Source: Gordonia zhenghanii
GTDB taxonomy: Bacteria > Actinomycetota > Actinomycetes > Mycobacteriales > Mycobacteriaceae
Direction: 5' to 3'
DNA length: 64,000 bases
Assembly: GCF_021738965.1 (NCBI RefSeq)
Contig: NZ_JAKKOQ010000001.1
Span: 558,001 to 622,000 of the forward strand
How positions within the stretch are numbered: position 1 is the first letter of the stretch; the number at the start of each line of letters is the position of its first letter. The notes below the pieces were generated by a model. That model was not told the DNA's origin and did no database searches. It saw only the letters and a list, made by a program, of their open reading frames with translations. Position numbers and translations under genes: made by a program. Of the stretch, positions 43,758 through 52,186 are shown in pieces.

Positions 43758-44919
43758 ATCTACCGACCTTCTTCTCGGCTCGCCGTAATCGCTGCAAAAC
43801 AGTATTGCGATGGATGTCGAGAGCCTGGGCAGCCTTCGCCAGACTTCCTCGCGCGTTGAGCACCGCCAACAGCGTCGCGCGCTCGTCTCGCTCGGGCGCC
43901 CCGTCCGCAGTGAGATCACCCAGCTCCGCTTTGACGAATCGCTGTGCAGCGTCGAGGTCATACGACAACGCGTCAGCCAGGGACACATCGCGGAAATGGA
44001 CAGTTGCCGGCGCGGGTCGTTCTGCGATCTCGGCGATCCGCCGTGCCCGCGTGGCTTCGAGATGGGAGGTCCTGAACCCAGCCGCGCCGATATGGACCGA
44101 CCCGAATGCGATGTGAACGTACGAGTCGTGATCGTTCAGCCGGCCAGTACTCGTCGCAGGCGGTAGCACGTGACCGGTGACAGTGATCCATCCCCAGACC
44201 GTCGTCGGACCTTCCGAGACAGTGAGGGGCCGACCGGCGCCGAGAGCTGACGCCGTCTTCTGAACGACGTTTTCGAGATCGCGACCGGGTTCGTCGGACC
44301 AACAGATCAGCGCGAGATGCCGACCCGTCAGGCGGTGCGACAGGACGCGCTCGGCTCGGGCTGGGTCGACGGGCTCGTCTGCGAGGAGTTCCCTCACGAT
44401 GTCCGCCCGTTCGATCCGCGCCTCGTTCTGTTGCCGACTCAGAGTGGCGATGTACTCGCTGGCGATCTGACTCGAGATGCGGTCGATGTACCTCAGCAAG
44501 AACCGTTCGAGCTCAAAGAACACGGTGAGCGCTTCGGCCGCACCGTAGCCGGCAGCGTCGAGCCCTTCGCTGAGTTGCTCGACGAAAAACTCGTGACCCA
44601 GCCGGTAGAACCGCAATATGACATCGACGCTGTAGCCTCGTGCAGCCATGGCTCGTGCATGCTCCAGGGCGGTCACGGGCGCCCGCGCGGCCGACACATC
44701 GATACCGTGTCGCACCATCGACAGCGCCGCTTCGATGTTCGACGAGCAGGAGCCGAGGGTGAGGCCACGGATCTCGTCGTCGATGACGACCTCCGGAAGC
44801 CGGACGACTATGTAGTCCAGCATCGCGTCCGCCAGATCAGACGCGTTGGCCTGCAGGGAGGTCGCTAGAGCCTTAGCCTGACCGCCCGCCAGGACCGGTT
44901 CGCGTCGTGGGCCGCTCAC
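43672..44919 (-). CDS. PucR/CdaR-family transcriptional regulator
   Basis: A 415-aa regulator. The C-terminal PucR helix-turn-helix RATLLAVLNARGSLAKAAQALDIHRNTVLQRLRRAEK is clear. The middle holds a GGDEF-like/CdaR domain, and the N-terminal part is helical and Ala-rich. GTG 44919 is used; GTG 44928 is close by and in-frame codons continue to 45075. It diverges from the desaturase fusion gene and is its likely activator. Ligand unknown. Confidence 0.85.
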   Translation of the reverse strand: MSGPRREPVLAGGQAKALATSLQANASDLADAMLDYIVVRLPEVVIDDEIRGLTLGSCSSNIEAALSMVRHGIDVSAARAPVTALEHARAMAARGYSVDVILRFYRLGHEFFVEQLSEGLDAAGYGAAEALTVFFELERFLLRYIDRISSQIASEYIATLSRQQNEARIERADIVRELLADEPVDPARAERVLSHRLTGRHLALICWSDEPGRDLENVVQKTASALGAGRPLTVSEGPTTVWGWITVTGHVLPPATSTGRLNDHDSYVHIAFGSVHIGAAGFRTSHLEATRARRIAEIAERPAPATVHFRDVSLADALSYDLDAAQRFVKAELGDLTADGAPERDERATLLAVLNARGSLAKAAQALDIHRNTVLQRLRRAEKKVGRSSADRVAETHAALVLVDVLGRRALQNDW

Positions 44920-45030
44920 GAGTCGCACCGCTGACGGGGATAATTCACCACAGCAGGAACCGTACTCGCCTCTCCAGCGATGTCGCCAGAACAATCTAGC
45001 AATCAGCACAGTCGATTCTGCTCTAGCTGT

Positions 45031-45082
45031 CACTGAATGCGCCGAAGTCACCTCGAAAATGTGCGCAGAGCACATCTCAGTG
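45031..45082. promoter_or_regulatory. Nested dyads in the PucR/desaturase divergent region
   Basis: ATGTGC-N5-GCACAT (45059-45075) is nested within arms CACTGA (45031-45036) and TCAGTG (45077-45082). The pair ends 13 bp before the -35 of the desaturase promoter, a position suited to an activator. A PucR site is an inference. Confidence 0.4.
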
Positions 45083-45095
45083 TGCGGCGGCGGCC

Positions 45096-45124
45096 TTGTT
45101 CCCCTGTCGCCACGCGCTTAGCGT
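45096..45124 (+). promoter_or_regulatory. Promoter of the desaturase fusion gene
   Basis: TTGTTC (45096-45101), 17-bp spacer, TAGCGT (45119-45124, TANNNT type). A start near 45131 leaves a short leader with GGAGGAG at 45140-45146. Confidence 0.5.
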
Positions 45125-45154
45125 CGAGTCACACAGCACGGAGGAGTGTCAACG

Positions 45155-47158
45155 ATGGCGAACATGCTCGAACACCGAGGTGGCACAGACAGTGCCGCTG
45201 TACCCCTACCCGATACCGGCGAACGAGTGCCTGCCATCTCCTGGCCGATCGTCGGGATATTCGGACTCGGAATCGGCACCTTCGGCGTCTCCGCGTGGGC
45301 GGCGCTCACCGGTGCGCTACCCAGCGTCGCGACCATCGCCCTCAGCGCCGCATCGATCTTCGTGTTGTTCACCGTTCTTCATGACGCGTCGCACTACTCG
45401 ATCAGCACTCGGCGCTGGGTAAACGTTGCCTTCGGCCGAGTCGCGATGTTCTTCGTCTCTCCGCTGATCTCGTTCAAGTCGTTCTCCTTCATCCACATCT
45501 CGCACCACCGAAACACGAACGACGGCGCCTCCGATCCCGATCACTTCATCAGCGGCAGTCCGCGGTGGCAGTTGCCCTTTCGGTTCCCAGCCATGGATCT
45601 CCCCTACGTCGGGTTCGTTCTCAGGAACATCAAGCGGCGCCCACGAGGAGAGATGATCGAAACGTTCGGCCTCGCCGCACTGGCAGTCGCCTGCATCGTC
45701 GGCGCGACGATGACCGGGCACCTGTGGACACTGGCCGTGGTCTATTTGATTCCCGAACGAGTCGCGATGTTCGTACTGGCCTGGTGGTTCGATTGGCTCC
45801 CTCATCATGATCTACCGGACACACAGCGCGAGAACCGTTACCGCGCAACGCGAAACAGAGTCGGCGGCGAATGGGTTCTCACGCCGTTGTTGTTGTCGCA
45901 GAACTACCATCTCGTCCACCACCTTCACCCCTCCATCCCCTTCTACCGATACGTCGCGGCGTGGCGAAAGAACGAGCAGGCCTACCTCGACCGAGATGCG
46001 GCACTCATCACCGCATTCGGCAAGGAACTGGACGCCGGGAGCTACGACGAGTGGAAACGCCTCAACGGACAACTGGCTCCGCTGCTACCGCTGAGGGTTC
46101 CCGCCGGCTCCACCGCCACCAAAGCGACCGCCCACACCATCCCAGTCGCAGAGGTGCGGCACCTCACCGCAGACAGCATCGAGCTCACTCTCGATGTGCC
46201 CGCCGATCTCCGCGACCAGTTCGCCTTCCGACCGGGACAGCACATCACCATCCGGCACACCGTTGGCGGTGAACAGATTCGCCGCAACTATTCGTTGTGC
46301 ACACCGGCAGCGTCAGGCGACATCGCCATCGCTGTTCGGCGCGTTCCCGGTGGAGTGTTCTCCAACTACGCAGTCGAATCACTCTCCGCAGGAGACTCGC
46401 TCGAGGTGATGACCCCGACCGGGAACTTCGGGCCACAACTCGATGAGTTGGCGCGCGATCACATCGTCGCCGTCGCCGGTGGCAGCGGTATCACACCGAT
46501 CCTTTCGATCGTGCGCACCGCTTTAGCAATCCAGACCGAGACGCGCTGCACGCTCTTCTACGGGAACCGGAGCGCCGACACGACGATGTTCCTCGACGAG
46601 CTCAGAGACCTCGAGTACCGCTACGCGGATCGGCTTCGCGTAGTTCACATCCGGTCTGCTGAGCAGAACCACCCCGCAGACCTTCGGGGGCGAATCGATA
46701 TCGACCTGATCACCGAGCTTCTGCGCGAGGATCTGCGTTCAGTCGACAGCTGGTTCCTGTGCGGACCCGCGGAGATGACCACCACCCTCTACGGCAGCCT
46801 GATCGAGCAGGGCGTTCCGGACGACCGAGTGGACATCGAACTGTTCCACGGCGTCCAACGGAGCGGCGATCCGGACGGTGGCACCGCCGCCACCGCGACC
46901 GTCACCTTGTCCGGAATCGACCACGAGGTCGAGGTGGCATCCGGAGACTCGATCCTGGAAGCCTCGCTCCGGGGTGGCCTCGACGCCCCATACGCCTGTA
47001 TGGGCGGGGCGTGCGGGACATGCACGGCCAAGGTGGTGTCCGGTACCGCGACGATGGACCAGAACTTCACACTCGACAGGGGACAGGTCGAAGCCGGTTA
47101 CGTCCTCACGTGCCAGGCGCGTCCGACGTCTTCGTCGCTCTGCGTCGATTACGACTGA
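45155..47158 (+). CDS. Self-sufficient fatty-acid desaturase/hydroxylase: desaturase-FNR-[2Fe-2S] fusion
   Basis: 667 aa, three enzymes in one chain. Residues ~1-300: membrane desaturase with His boxes HDASHY, HISHHRNTN and NYHLVHHLHP, plus hydrophobic segments. Residues ~325-560: ferredoxin-NADP-reductase module with RRNYSLC for FAD, VAVAGGSGITPI and FLCGPAEM for NAD(P)H. Residues ~575-667: plant-type [2Fe-2S] domain with CMGGACGTC and a later LTCQA. The module order is that of PaaE-type reductases. ATG 45155 sits 8 bp after GGAGGAG. Electrons can thus pass from NAD(P)H to the diiron site within one protein. Substrate (fatty acid, alkane, terpenoid) unknown. Confidence 0.9.
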   Translation: MANMLEHRGGTDSAAVPLPDTGERVPAISWPIVGIFGLGIGTFGVSAWAALTGALPSVATIALSAASIFVLFTVLHDASHYSISTRRWVNVAFGRVAMFFVSPLISFKSFSFIHISHHRNTNDGASDPDHFISGSPRWQLPFRFPAMDLPYVGFVLRNIKRRPRGEMIETFGLAALAVACIVGATMTGHLWTLAVVYLIPERVAMFVLAWWFDWLPHHDLPDTQRENRYRATRNRVGGEWVLTPLLLSQNYHLVHHLHPSIPFYRYVAAWRKNEQAYLDRDAALITAFGKELDAGSYDEWKRLNGQLAPLLPLRVPAGSTATKATAHTIPVAEVRHLTADSIELTLDVPADLRDQFAFRPGQHITIRHTVGGEQIRRNYSLCTPAASGDIAIAVRRVPGGVFSNYAVESLSAGDSLEVMTPTGNFGPQLDELARDHIVAVAGGSGITPILSIVRTALAIQTETRCTLFYGNRSADTTMFLDELRDLEYRYADRLRVVHIRSAEQNHPADLRGRIDIDLITELLREDLRSVDSWFLCGPAEMTTTLYGSLIEQGVPDDRVDIELFHGVQRSGDPDGGTAATATVTLSGIDHEVEVASGDSILEASLRGGLDAPYACMGGACGTCTAKVVSGTATMDQNFTLDRGQVEAGYVLTCQARPTSSSLCVDYD

Positions 47159-47173
47159 CGAGAGCGAAACGAG

Positions 47174-47211
47174 GAGGCCCCCGGTCTGCGTCTCCGCAGC
47201 CCGAGGGCCTC
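47174..47211. terminator. Terminator between the desaturase fusion and tRNA-Pro
   Basis: GAGGCCC (47174-47180) pairs with GGGCCTC (47205-47211), with an inner CTGCG/CGCAG hairpin, followed by TTCTG. It can stop the desaturase transcript and, in the other direction, the tRNA transcript. Confidence 0.7.
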
Positions 47212-47232
47212 TTCTGCAATCTCAACCTTGCG

Positions 47233-47306
<74 letters not shown>

Positions 47307-47391
47307 TGTTCAACCTGATACAGCGTACAACGACGACCTTCGAAGTATTAAATCGGCTGGCCAGAGCAGGTCTTGAGCCGATGTCCGTTGT

Positions 47392-47430
47392 TACGAGCCG
47401 CTTGACCAGTATGTGGTCACGCGGCTCGTA
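47392..47430. terminator. Hairpin downstream of the 47490 gene (CCA-GTATG-TGG family)
   Basis: Outer stem TACGAGCCGC/GCGGCTCGTA (10 bp perfect), one mismatch, inner stem TGACCA/TGGTCA, loop GTATG. It lies between the 3' end of the secreted-protein gene and tRNA-Pro. The cap is shared with 5995-6035 and 62259-62305. Confidence 0.7.
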
Positions 47431-47437
47431 GCAGGGG

Positions 47438-47480
47438 GGCTCGACTCCGCTCGACCAGCAGGGACTCCGCTCGACCAGGG
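47438..47480 (+). repeat. Dispersed TCGACTCCGCTCGA repeat, tandem copies 2a/2b
   Basis: CTCGACTCCGCTCGACCAGC is followed by GGGACTCCGCTCGACCAGGG, two head-to-tail units of the repeat seen at 30404 and 52091, here directly behind the 47490 gene. Confidence 0.8.
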
Positions 47481-47489
47481 GCCGAGGAC

Positions 47490-48947
47490 CTACTGGTAGG
47501 AGATGAACCAGGGTTCCGGGTTCACGCGGAGGGTGCGACGGGGAGAGAAGGTCGGACTGTCTTCGGTGTAGAAGTTCTTCCAACCGAGCCAGACGTTCGG
47601 CGGCAGTCCGCGGACGATGCGGCGCCATGTCTGCATCTTGACCGGTGGTGTCCCGTGCCCGTCGGCGTGGATCACGGTGGCGAGTTCGGGGTGCGACGTG
47701 TCGAGCAGCTTGCGGTCGCCGAGCATCGCAGCGTCGAACTGGTGCAGGACGAACGCCTTCTGCGGCAGGTTGTCACGGTGAACGAGGGCAGCCAGCCAGT
47801 CCGCGGTCCGATTGACCTCGGCGGGATCGACCGAACCGATCTGCGTGAGATGCTGCTGGTCGGGCTTCAAGCGCCACTCCGGATCGAGCGCCAACCCGAC
47901 ATGCGGGCGGCGCAGGAGGTCGCGGTACTTCTTCGCCTGCTTGAGGAAGTCCATCCGCCCCGGCTGCAGGTCGAGCGTCACGTAGACGCCAGCCTTCTCC
48001 GCCGCGTCGATCCACGGACGCAGCGCGGCCGGATCAGTCATATTCGTATAGTTGCCGCCGTCGCCGGGAGCGGCCGACGCGACCGTCGCGATGATCTCGA
48101 AGGCCGGAACGACGGGAGCGTCGGAGATCGAGTCGTACAGGCGCGCGGCCCGTTTCACACGACGGATCGACGCGTCGACGTCCTGCGCGCCGAGCGGACC
48201 GAGGTCAGCGGTGCCTGGTGCACCGTACAGCGCGACAATGCGGCGGCCGGGGAACATGAGTTGCCCGCCGCCGGGAAGTTCGGTGACGGTCCGCGCCGCG
48301 TCGATCTGCGTCGCGACCGTCTTCTCGTCGCCGAATGCGCCGATCGCGAGGACCGGGCGCTCCGGATGTTCTTTCAGCGCGGCGACGGCCTCGCCGCTCG
48401 CACGCGGGTCGCCGACCGGGAGCCCCACGACCGACGCGCCGGACGATTCGGCTGTAGCGAGCGCGTCCGGTCCCCCGGCGACGAGCACCAGCGCATCCTG
48501 TCCTGCCGCGCCAGAGGCCACCGCCGGGGTCGGGTCGTCGTCGGAGACCGGGACCCCGAGATCAGGAACGTCGCCGACCGCCAAGACACCGGTAGTGTGC
48601 AGTCGCGTCAGTTCGTCCTTGACGGCGGTCACATCGTCGCCGACCTCGAACATCGGAACGTGGTTCTCCGCAGCGAGGTTCCGGGCTCGCCCCACATCGG
48701 CGCCAGAAGCGCCGGCGCCGAATGCGACGACGGTCGGCGCAGAATCGAAGAGGGTGCGGCTCGCGAGCACCGCGCCGGACACTCCCGAGTCGCGGACGAC
48801 GGTCAGCTGTTTCAGCGCCACCGACTTCGACTGTGATGCGGCCCCGCCGGACACCGCGACCGACGATGCGGTCAGCGCCCCGACGAGGAGGATCACCGCA
48901 GTGACGATGCCCGGATGTGCTCGAGGGCCCGCCCACTGGTCCGTCAT
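47490..48947 (-). CDS. Secreted hypothetical protein with TIM-barrel-like C-terminal domain
   Basis: 485 aa. An N-terminal signal or anchor (IVTAVILLVGALTASSVAVSGG) is followed by a first domain (to about residue 220) of alternating strands and helices, with TVVAFGAGASG, VLAIGAFGDEK. A second domain follows with VALYGAPGTADLG, VVPAFEIIATVASAAPGDGG, VYVTLDLQPGR, VGLALDPEWR and VWLGWKNFY, patterned like a beta/alpha barrel with acidic residues at strand ends. The first domain resembles cell-wall-binding-repeat-type folds (weak impression). No enzyme family can be named. ATG 48947 overlaps the upstream gene's stop (ATGA). Confidence 0.8.
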   Translation of the reverse strand: MTDQWAGPRAHPGIVTAVILLVGALTASSVAVSGGAASQSKSVALKQLTVVRDSGVSGAVLASRTLFDSAPTVVAFGAGASGADVGRARNLAAENHVPMFEVGDDVTAVKDELTRLHTTGVLAVGDVPDLGVPVSDDDPTPAVASGAAGQDALVLVAGGPDALATAESSGASVVGLPVGDPRASGEAVAALKEHPERPVLAIGAFGDEKTVATQIDAARTVTELPGGGQLMFPGRRIVALYGAPGTADLGPLGAQDVDASIRRVKRAARLYDSISDAPVVPAFEIIATVASAAPGDGGNYTNMTDPAALRPWIDAAEKAGVYVTLDLQPGRMDFLKQAKKYRDLLRRPHVGLALDPEWRLKPDQQHLTQIGSVDPAEVNRTADWLAALVHRDNLPQKAFVLHQFDAAMLGDRKLLDTSHPELATVIHADGHGTPPVKMQTWRRIVRGLPPNVWLGWKNFYTEDSPTFSPRRTLRVNPEPWFISYQ

Positions 48948-49402
48948 TGCACCTCAGCGGGCTCCGAATAATCGACCGTCACGCGCGGAGTGGTTGCGGC
49001 CTGGAACGCTGCGGCTCCGGCGAATCCGAGCGCGGCGAGTGCGAAGACGACGGTGACTGCCAGCAGGACGCCCCACAGGATCATCGCGACGAGTCCGTCG
49101 AGGTTGTCGAGCGCGAGTGCGCCTGCGCCTGCAAGGACCGCGCCGAGGAGTGCCCAGGCGACGCTGCGCAGACGCGGCCCGATCACCGAACTGTAGAAGA
49201 GGCGGCGGTAGACGACCGTCTCGAACTCGTCGACCGCTGCGAGCCGCACGGCGTCGCCGTCGGCCAGTTCACGCAGACTCCGCGCGAGTTCGGCGTCGCG
49301 AAGCAGCGACGCCGACTCCCGCTGGCGGTAGGCGACGAACGCAATCGTCGCGACGGTCATGGCGAAGAGGCCGATGCCTGCTGAAAATGCCCAACTATTC
49401 AC
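48944..49402 (-). CDS. Hypothetical membrane protein (three hydrophobic segments)
   Basis: A 152-aa protein with an N-terminal helix (AFSAGIGLFAMTVATIAFVAY), a hydrophilic middle (RDAELARSLRELADGDAVRL...) and two more helices (LRSVAWALLGAVLAGAGALAL and AMILWGVLLAVTVVFALAALGFAGAA). GTG 49402 has GGTAGG upstream; a TTG at 49411 is the alternative. It is co-translated with the secreted protein that follows it. No family is recognised. Confidence 0.75.
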   Translation of the reverse strand: MNSWAFSAGIGLFAMTVATIAFVAYRQRESASLLRDAELARSLRELADGDAVRLAAVDEFETVVYRRLFYSSVIGPRLRSVAWALLGAVLAGAGALALDNLDGLVAMILWGVLLAVTVVFALAALGFAGAAAFQAATTPRVTVDYSEPAEVQ

Positions 49403-49445
49403 GTGGGACAACCTACCGCCAGCGGGTCAGGAATTGAAACGTGTT

Positions 49446-49877
49446 TCACACACGCGAGGTGACGGTGCTGGCGATGTTGCCGCGCGTCGCCTTCGAGTAC
49501 GGGCAGAAGCCGTGTGCGGCGAGCGCCAGTTCGTTGGCCTGTGCGGTCTCGAGGCCCGGCAGGTAGACCGAGATGTCGGAAGTGAGGCCGAATCCGTCGT
49601 CGGTGTCGTCCTTGCCGATGCCGACGGTCACGCTGACCTCGGTGCCCTCGGGGACGGTGACGCTCGCGTTCTTTGCGACGAGGCGCAACGCACCCATGAA
49701 GCATGCCGCCCAGCCGGCCGAGAACAACTCTTCGGGGTTGCTGCCGTCGCCGTTGCCACCCATCTCGACGGGCGGGGCCAGAGTCAGGTCGATGCGTCCG
49801 GTCTCGGACACCACTTCACCGTCACGGCCGCCGCCACGGGACGTCGACGAAACTCGGTACACAGGGCTCACGGTCAT
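49446..49877 (-). CDS. ohr: Organic hydroperoxide resistance protein (Ohr/OsmC family)
   Basis: A 143-aa thiol peroxidase detoxifying organic hydroperoxides. Both redox Cys are present: GWAACFMGAL (peroxidatic) and HGFCPYSKAT (resolving), with the preceding NPEELFSAG motif. YRVSSTSRGGGRDGEV at the N-terminus is typical Ohr. The ATG at 49877 has AAGGAGA eight bases upstream. No ohrR-type (MarR) regulator lies next to it. Confidence 0.94.
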   Translation of the reverse strand: MTVSPVYRVSSTSRGGGRDGEVVSETGRIDLTLAPPVEMGGNGDGSNPEELFSAGWAACFMGALRLVAKNASVTVPEGTEVSVTVGIGKDDTDDGFGLTSDISVYLPGLETAQANELALAAHGFCPYSKATRGNIASTVTSRV

Positions 49878-49935
49878 GGGTGTCTCCTTGTTCTCGCGTG
49901 TCGTCGCCGACGGTTCGCGGCGCGCGATCTCCAAC

Positions 49936-50586
49936 CTACCCGCCGGGCGCGACCCGGATGGAACGCACGCGCATCGTGCTGGGCAGCCACCGTCCGACGC
50001 TGCGGCGCAACGTCATCAGCATGGAGACGATCAGCAGCGCGAACTGGACCCACGCCATGGCCCACACCCATCGGGGCGAATCGGGATAGTTGAACAGGAG
50101 ATCTGCACACACCGGCACGAACAGCAGGATGACGACGACGGTGGCCAAGTAGACGTTCCGCAGATTGCGGCTGTGCCCGCGCGCGATGCCGACCAGCATC
50201 AGCCACGAGACGGCGACGACGATCGGGATCCCGATGAGGAAGGCCGGCGGCCAGAACTGCGCGAGCGAATGCGCTTTCTCCGCCGAGTCGACGTCGGGAA
50301 CGTCTTCGAGGCCCGGCTGCAACCGGTCCGCGAGCCGCGACGTCGTCGCCGACAGATTCACGAATCCGTAGACCACCCAGATCAGTCCGGCGACCGACGA
50401 CAGCAGCCACGCGACGCGGGCGTCGCGCACGAGGGCAACGGGCGGCGGGCCCGGGTCGACGGGTCGCGTCGGGTAGCGGTCGCGGTGGTCGGCGTCCTTG
50501 GACTGACGGGCGATCTCGGCCAGGTCTTCGGCATCCAGCTCGGCCTGCGTCGGGATCCGGTCCGGGTCGTGGTCGGGGAACGTCAT
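49936..50586 (-). CDS. Hypothetical membrane protein (four hydrophobic segments)
   Basis: A 216-aa protein. A hydrophilic, charged N-terminus (~55 residues) is followed by helices around VAWLLSSVAGLIWVVYGFVNL, FLIGIPIVVAVSWLMLVGIA, VYLATVVVILLFVPVCADLLF and AMAWVQFALLIVSMLMTL, and a basic tail. The ATG at 50586 overlaps the stop of the upstream secreted protein (ATGA), so both are made together. No family recognised. Confidence 0.75.
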   Translation of the reverse strand: MTFPDHDPDRIPTQAELDAEDLAEIARQSKDADHRDRYPTRPVDPGPPPVALVRDARVAWLLSSVAGLIWVVYGFVNLSATTSRLADRLQPGLEDVPDVDSAEKAHSLAQFWPPAFLIGIPIVVAVSWLMLVGIARGHSRNLRNVYLATVVVILLFVPVCADLLFNYPDSPRWVWAMAWVQFALLIVSMLMTLRRSVGRWLPSTMRVRSIRVAPGG

Positions 50587-51989
50587 GGGGCGATCTTAAG
50601 CATTCGGGTGGCGGTCCCCTGCCAGAGCACACCTCCCGGCCCGATCATGCCGGTCAGCTGCAGCGGCTCGTCGATCGGCGCATCACCGACTTTGCGGGTG
50701 ACGACCCGCGCTCCGGTCCGGAAGTCGACGCCGACGTAGTTCACCGATCCGACCTGCTGCGGACCCGGCCGATACGGTCCGTACGCGAGACCGTGAATGA
50801 GCCCGTCAGCGCGGGAGAGCCGCGGCAGCGTCGCCATGCGGTCGCGATAGTTCTCCCAGACCCGCGTGCACCTCCCGTCGACCACGTCGATCCTCGTCAT
50901 GGCCCCGGTGAACGGAGCCGTGGCCGGCCGGCTCGGTCCGGTGACTGCCATCGGTGGGTACTGGTAGCCGTACGTGCTCGGGATCACGAGACGCTCGCCC
51001 CACGCCATCGGCGAGTTCTCGGTCCCCTGCGGCGATCGGGTGAACGCCCGCATCGAGCAGACAGTGGCGCCGGTGTCCGCGTCCAGGACGTAGAGCCGCG
51101 GGATCTTCGCGCTGTCGACGATCGCGACCCAACTGTCGCCGCCGGGTCCGAAATAGGTCGGCGTGGTACCCGATCCCCACGTGAGCTGGCCCGGCTTACG
51201 CGCCGGACCGCGGTCGTACGCGTGCCGCCACACCCGCCGCGGGACACCGTCGTCGCCTGCACGCATCTCGTACAGCGCGTGGGTGGTGAGGACCGATACG
51301 CCGTCGCGCCGAACGGTCAGCCCGTTGCCGAGTTGTTCGCCGCGCGGCAGACGTGTCGCGGCGACCCGCCCCTGCGGGCCGACGGTCCCGACGACGCCCT
51401 TCGACGTCGCGAACCAGGTGCGGCCGTCGAAGTCGGGGGCGAGCCCGGCCACCTGGTCGGCGCCGATCTCCTTCGAGATGTCGACGCGGCGGTCGATGCG
51501 TAGTCGCCACCCGTGCGAGGTCCGGTGATGCCCGACATGCACGATCGACCCACTGCCGTCGGCGACGACGACTCGGTTCTTCTCGTCGAGGTATCCGTAG
51601 ACGCCGCCGAGCAGCCCGCCCTTGGTGAGCGGCAGGGTGGCGACGACTCGTGCCGACTTCGGGTCGAAGAGGGTGACGACGGGCGTCGCGACCTGCGGCG
51701 GATCACCCGCGAGGTACGCCGTGCACAGCGAGACCGGATAGCCGTCGCTTCCCACGAACGTCGCCGCGCACACTCCGCCCGGGACACTCGACGCCGCGAG
51801 ATGACCCGACTTGCCGGGGCCGCGCAACTGCGTGCTGTCGGTCGACGCCGCGTCGCCGTGCATGAGCGACGTCCACGCGGTGGCGACGCCGGGCACCGTC
51901 CCCGCGGGCGGCGCTGCTGCCGCTGGAGCGACGCCGAAACACGCCGCGGCGGCCACCGCCGCTGACAGGACTCTCATCAGACGATTCAC
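50583..51989 (-). CDS. Secreted beta-propeller-like protein
   Basis: A 468-aa exported protein. The signal peptide MRVLSAAVAAAACFGVAPAAAA ends about residue 28. The mature part has repeated blade-like units with DG/GDG turns (VVVADGSGSIVHVG, LAPDFDGRTWFAT, VGTVGPQGRVAATRL, LYVLDADTGATVCS, VNYVGVDFRTGARV), the pattern of PQQ/quinoprotein-like propellers. GTG 51989 or ATG 51977 can start it. Longer reading frames extend into the intergenic repeats at 52036-52179 and are not believed. Confidence 0.75.
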   Translation of the reverse strand: MNRLMRVLSAAVAAAACFGVAPAAAAPPAGTVPGVATAWTSLMHGDAASTDSTQLRGPGKSGHLAASSVPGGVCAATFVGSDGYPVSLCTAYLAGDPPQVATPVVTLFDPKSARVVATLPLTKGGLLGGVYGYLDEKNRVVVADGSGSIVHVGHHRTSHGWRLRIDRRVDISKEIGADQVAGLAPDFDGRTWFATSKGVVGTVGPQGRVAATRLPRGEQLGNGLTVRRDGVSVLTTHALYEMRAGDDGVPRRVWRHAYDRGPARKPGQLTWGSGTTPTYFGPGGDSWVAIVDSAKIPRLYVLDADTGATVCSMRAFTRSPQGTENSPMAWGERLVIPSTYGYQYPPMAVTGPSRPATAPFTGAMTRIDVVDGRCTRVWENYRDRMATLPRLSRADGLIHGLAYGPYRPGPQQVGSVNYVGVDFRTGARVVTRKVGDAPIDEPLQLTGMIGPGGVLWQGTATRMLKIAP

Positions 51990-52035
51990 GCGATCGAGTG
52001 GACCACGTTTCGCCGTCGGGCGGAACGGTAATGCG

Positions 52036-52179
52036 CGAGTCTCCCTGCTGGTCGCGAGTCTCCCTGCTGGTCGAGCAGTCTCCCTGCTGGTCGAGCGGAG
52101 TCGAGACCGATCTCGACTCCGCTCGATCAACGGGAAGAACGCTCGATCAACGGGAAGAACGCCCGATCAATGGGAAGGC
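52036..52179. repeat. Repeat cluster upstream of the propeller gene (inverted TCGACTCCGCTCGA pair)
   Basis: Three CTCCCTGCTGGTCG units (52040-52094) are followed by the perfect 16-bp inverted pair TCGAGCGGAGTCGAGA (52091-52106)/TCTCGACTCCGCTCGA (52111-52126). Then come GATCAACGGGAAGAACG units and a variant (52126-52176). Relatives at 30404 and 47438. Confidence 0.85.
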
Positions 52180-52186
52180 CGCGACC

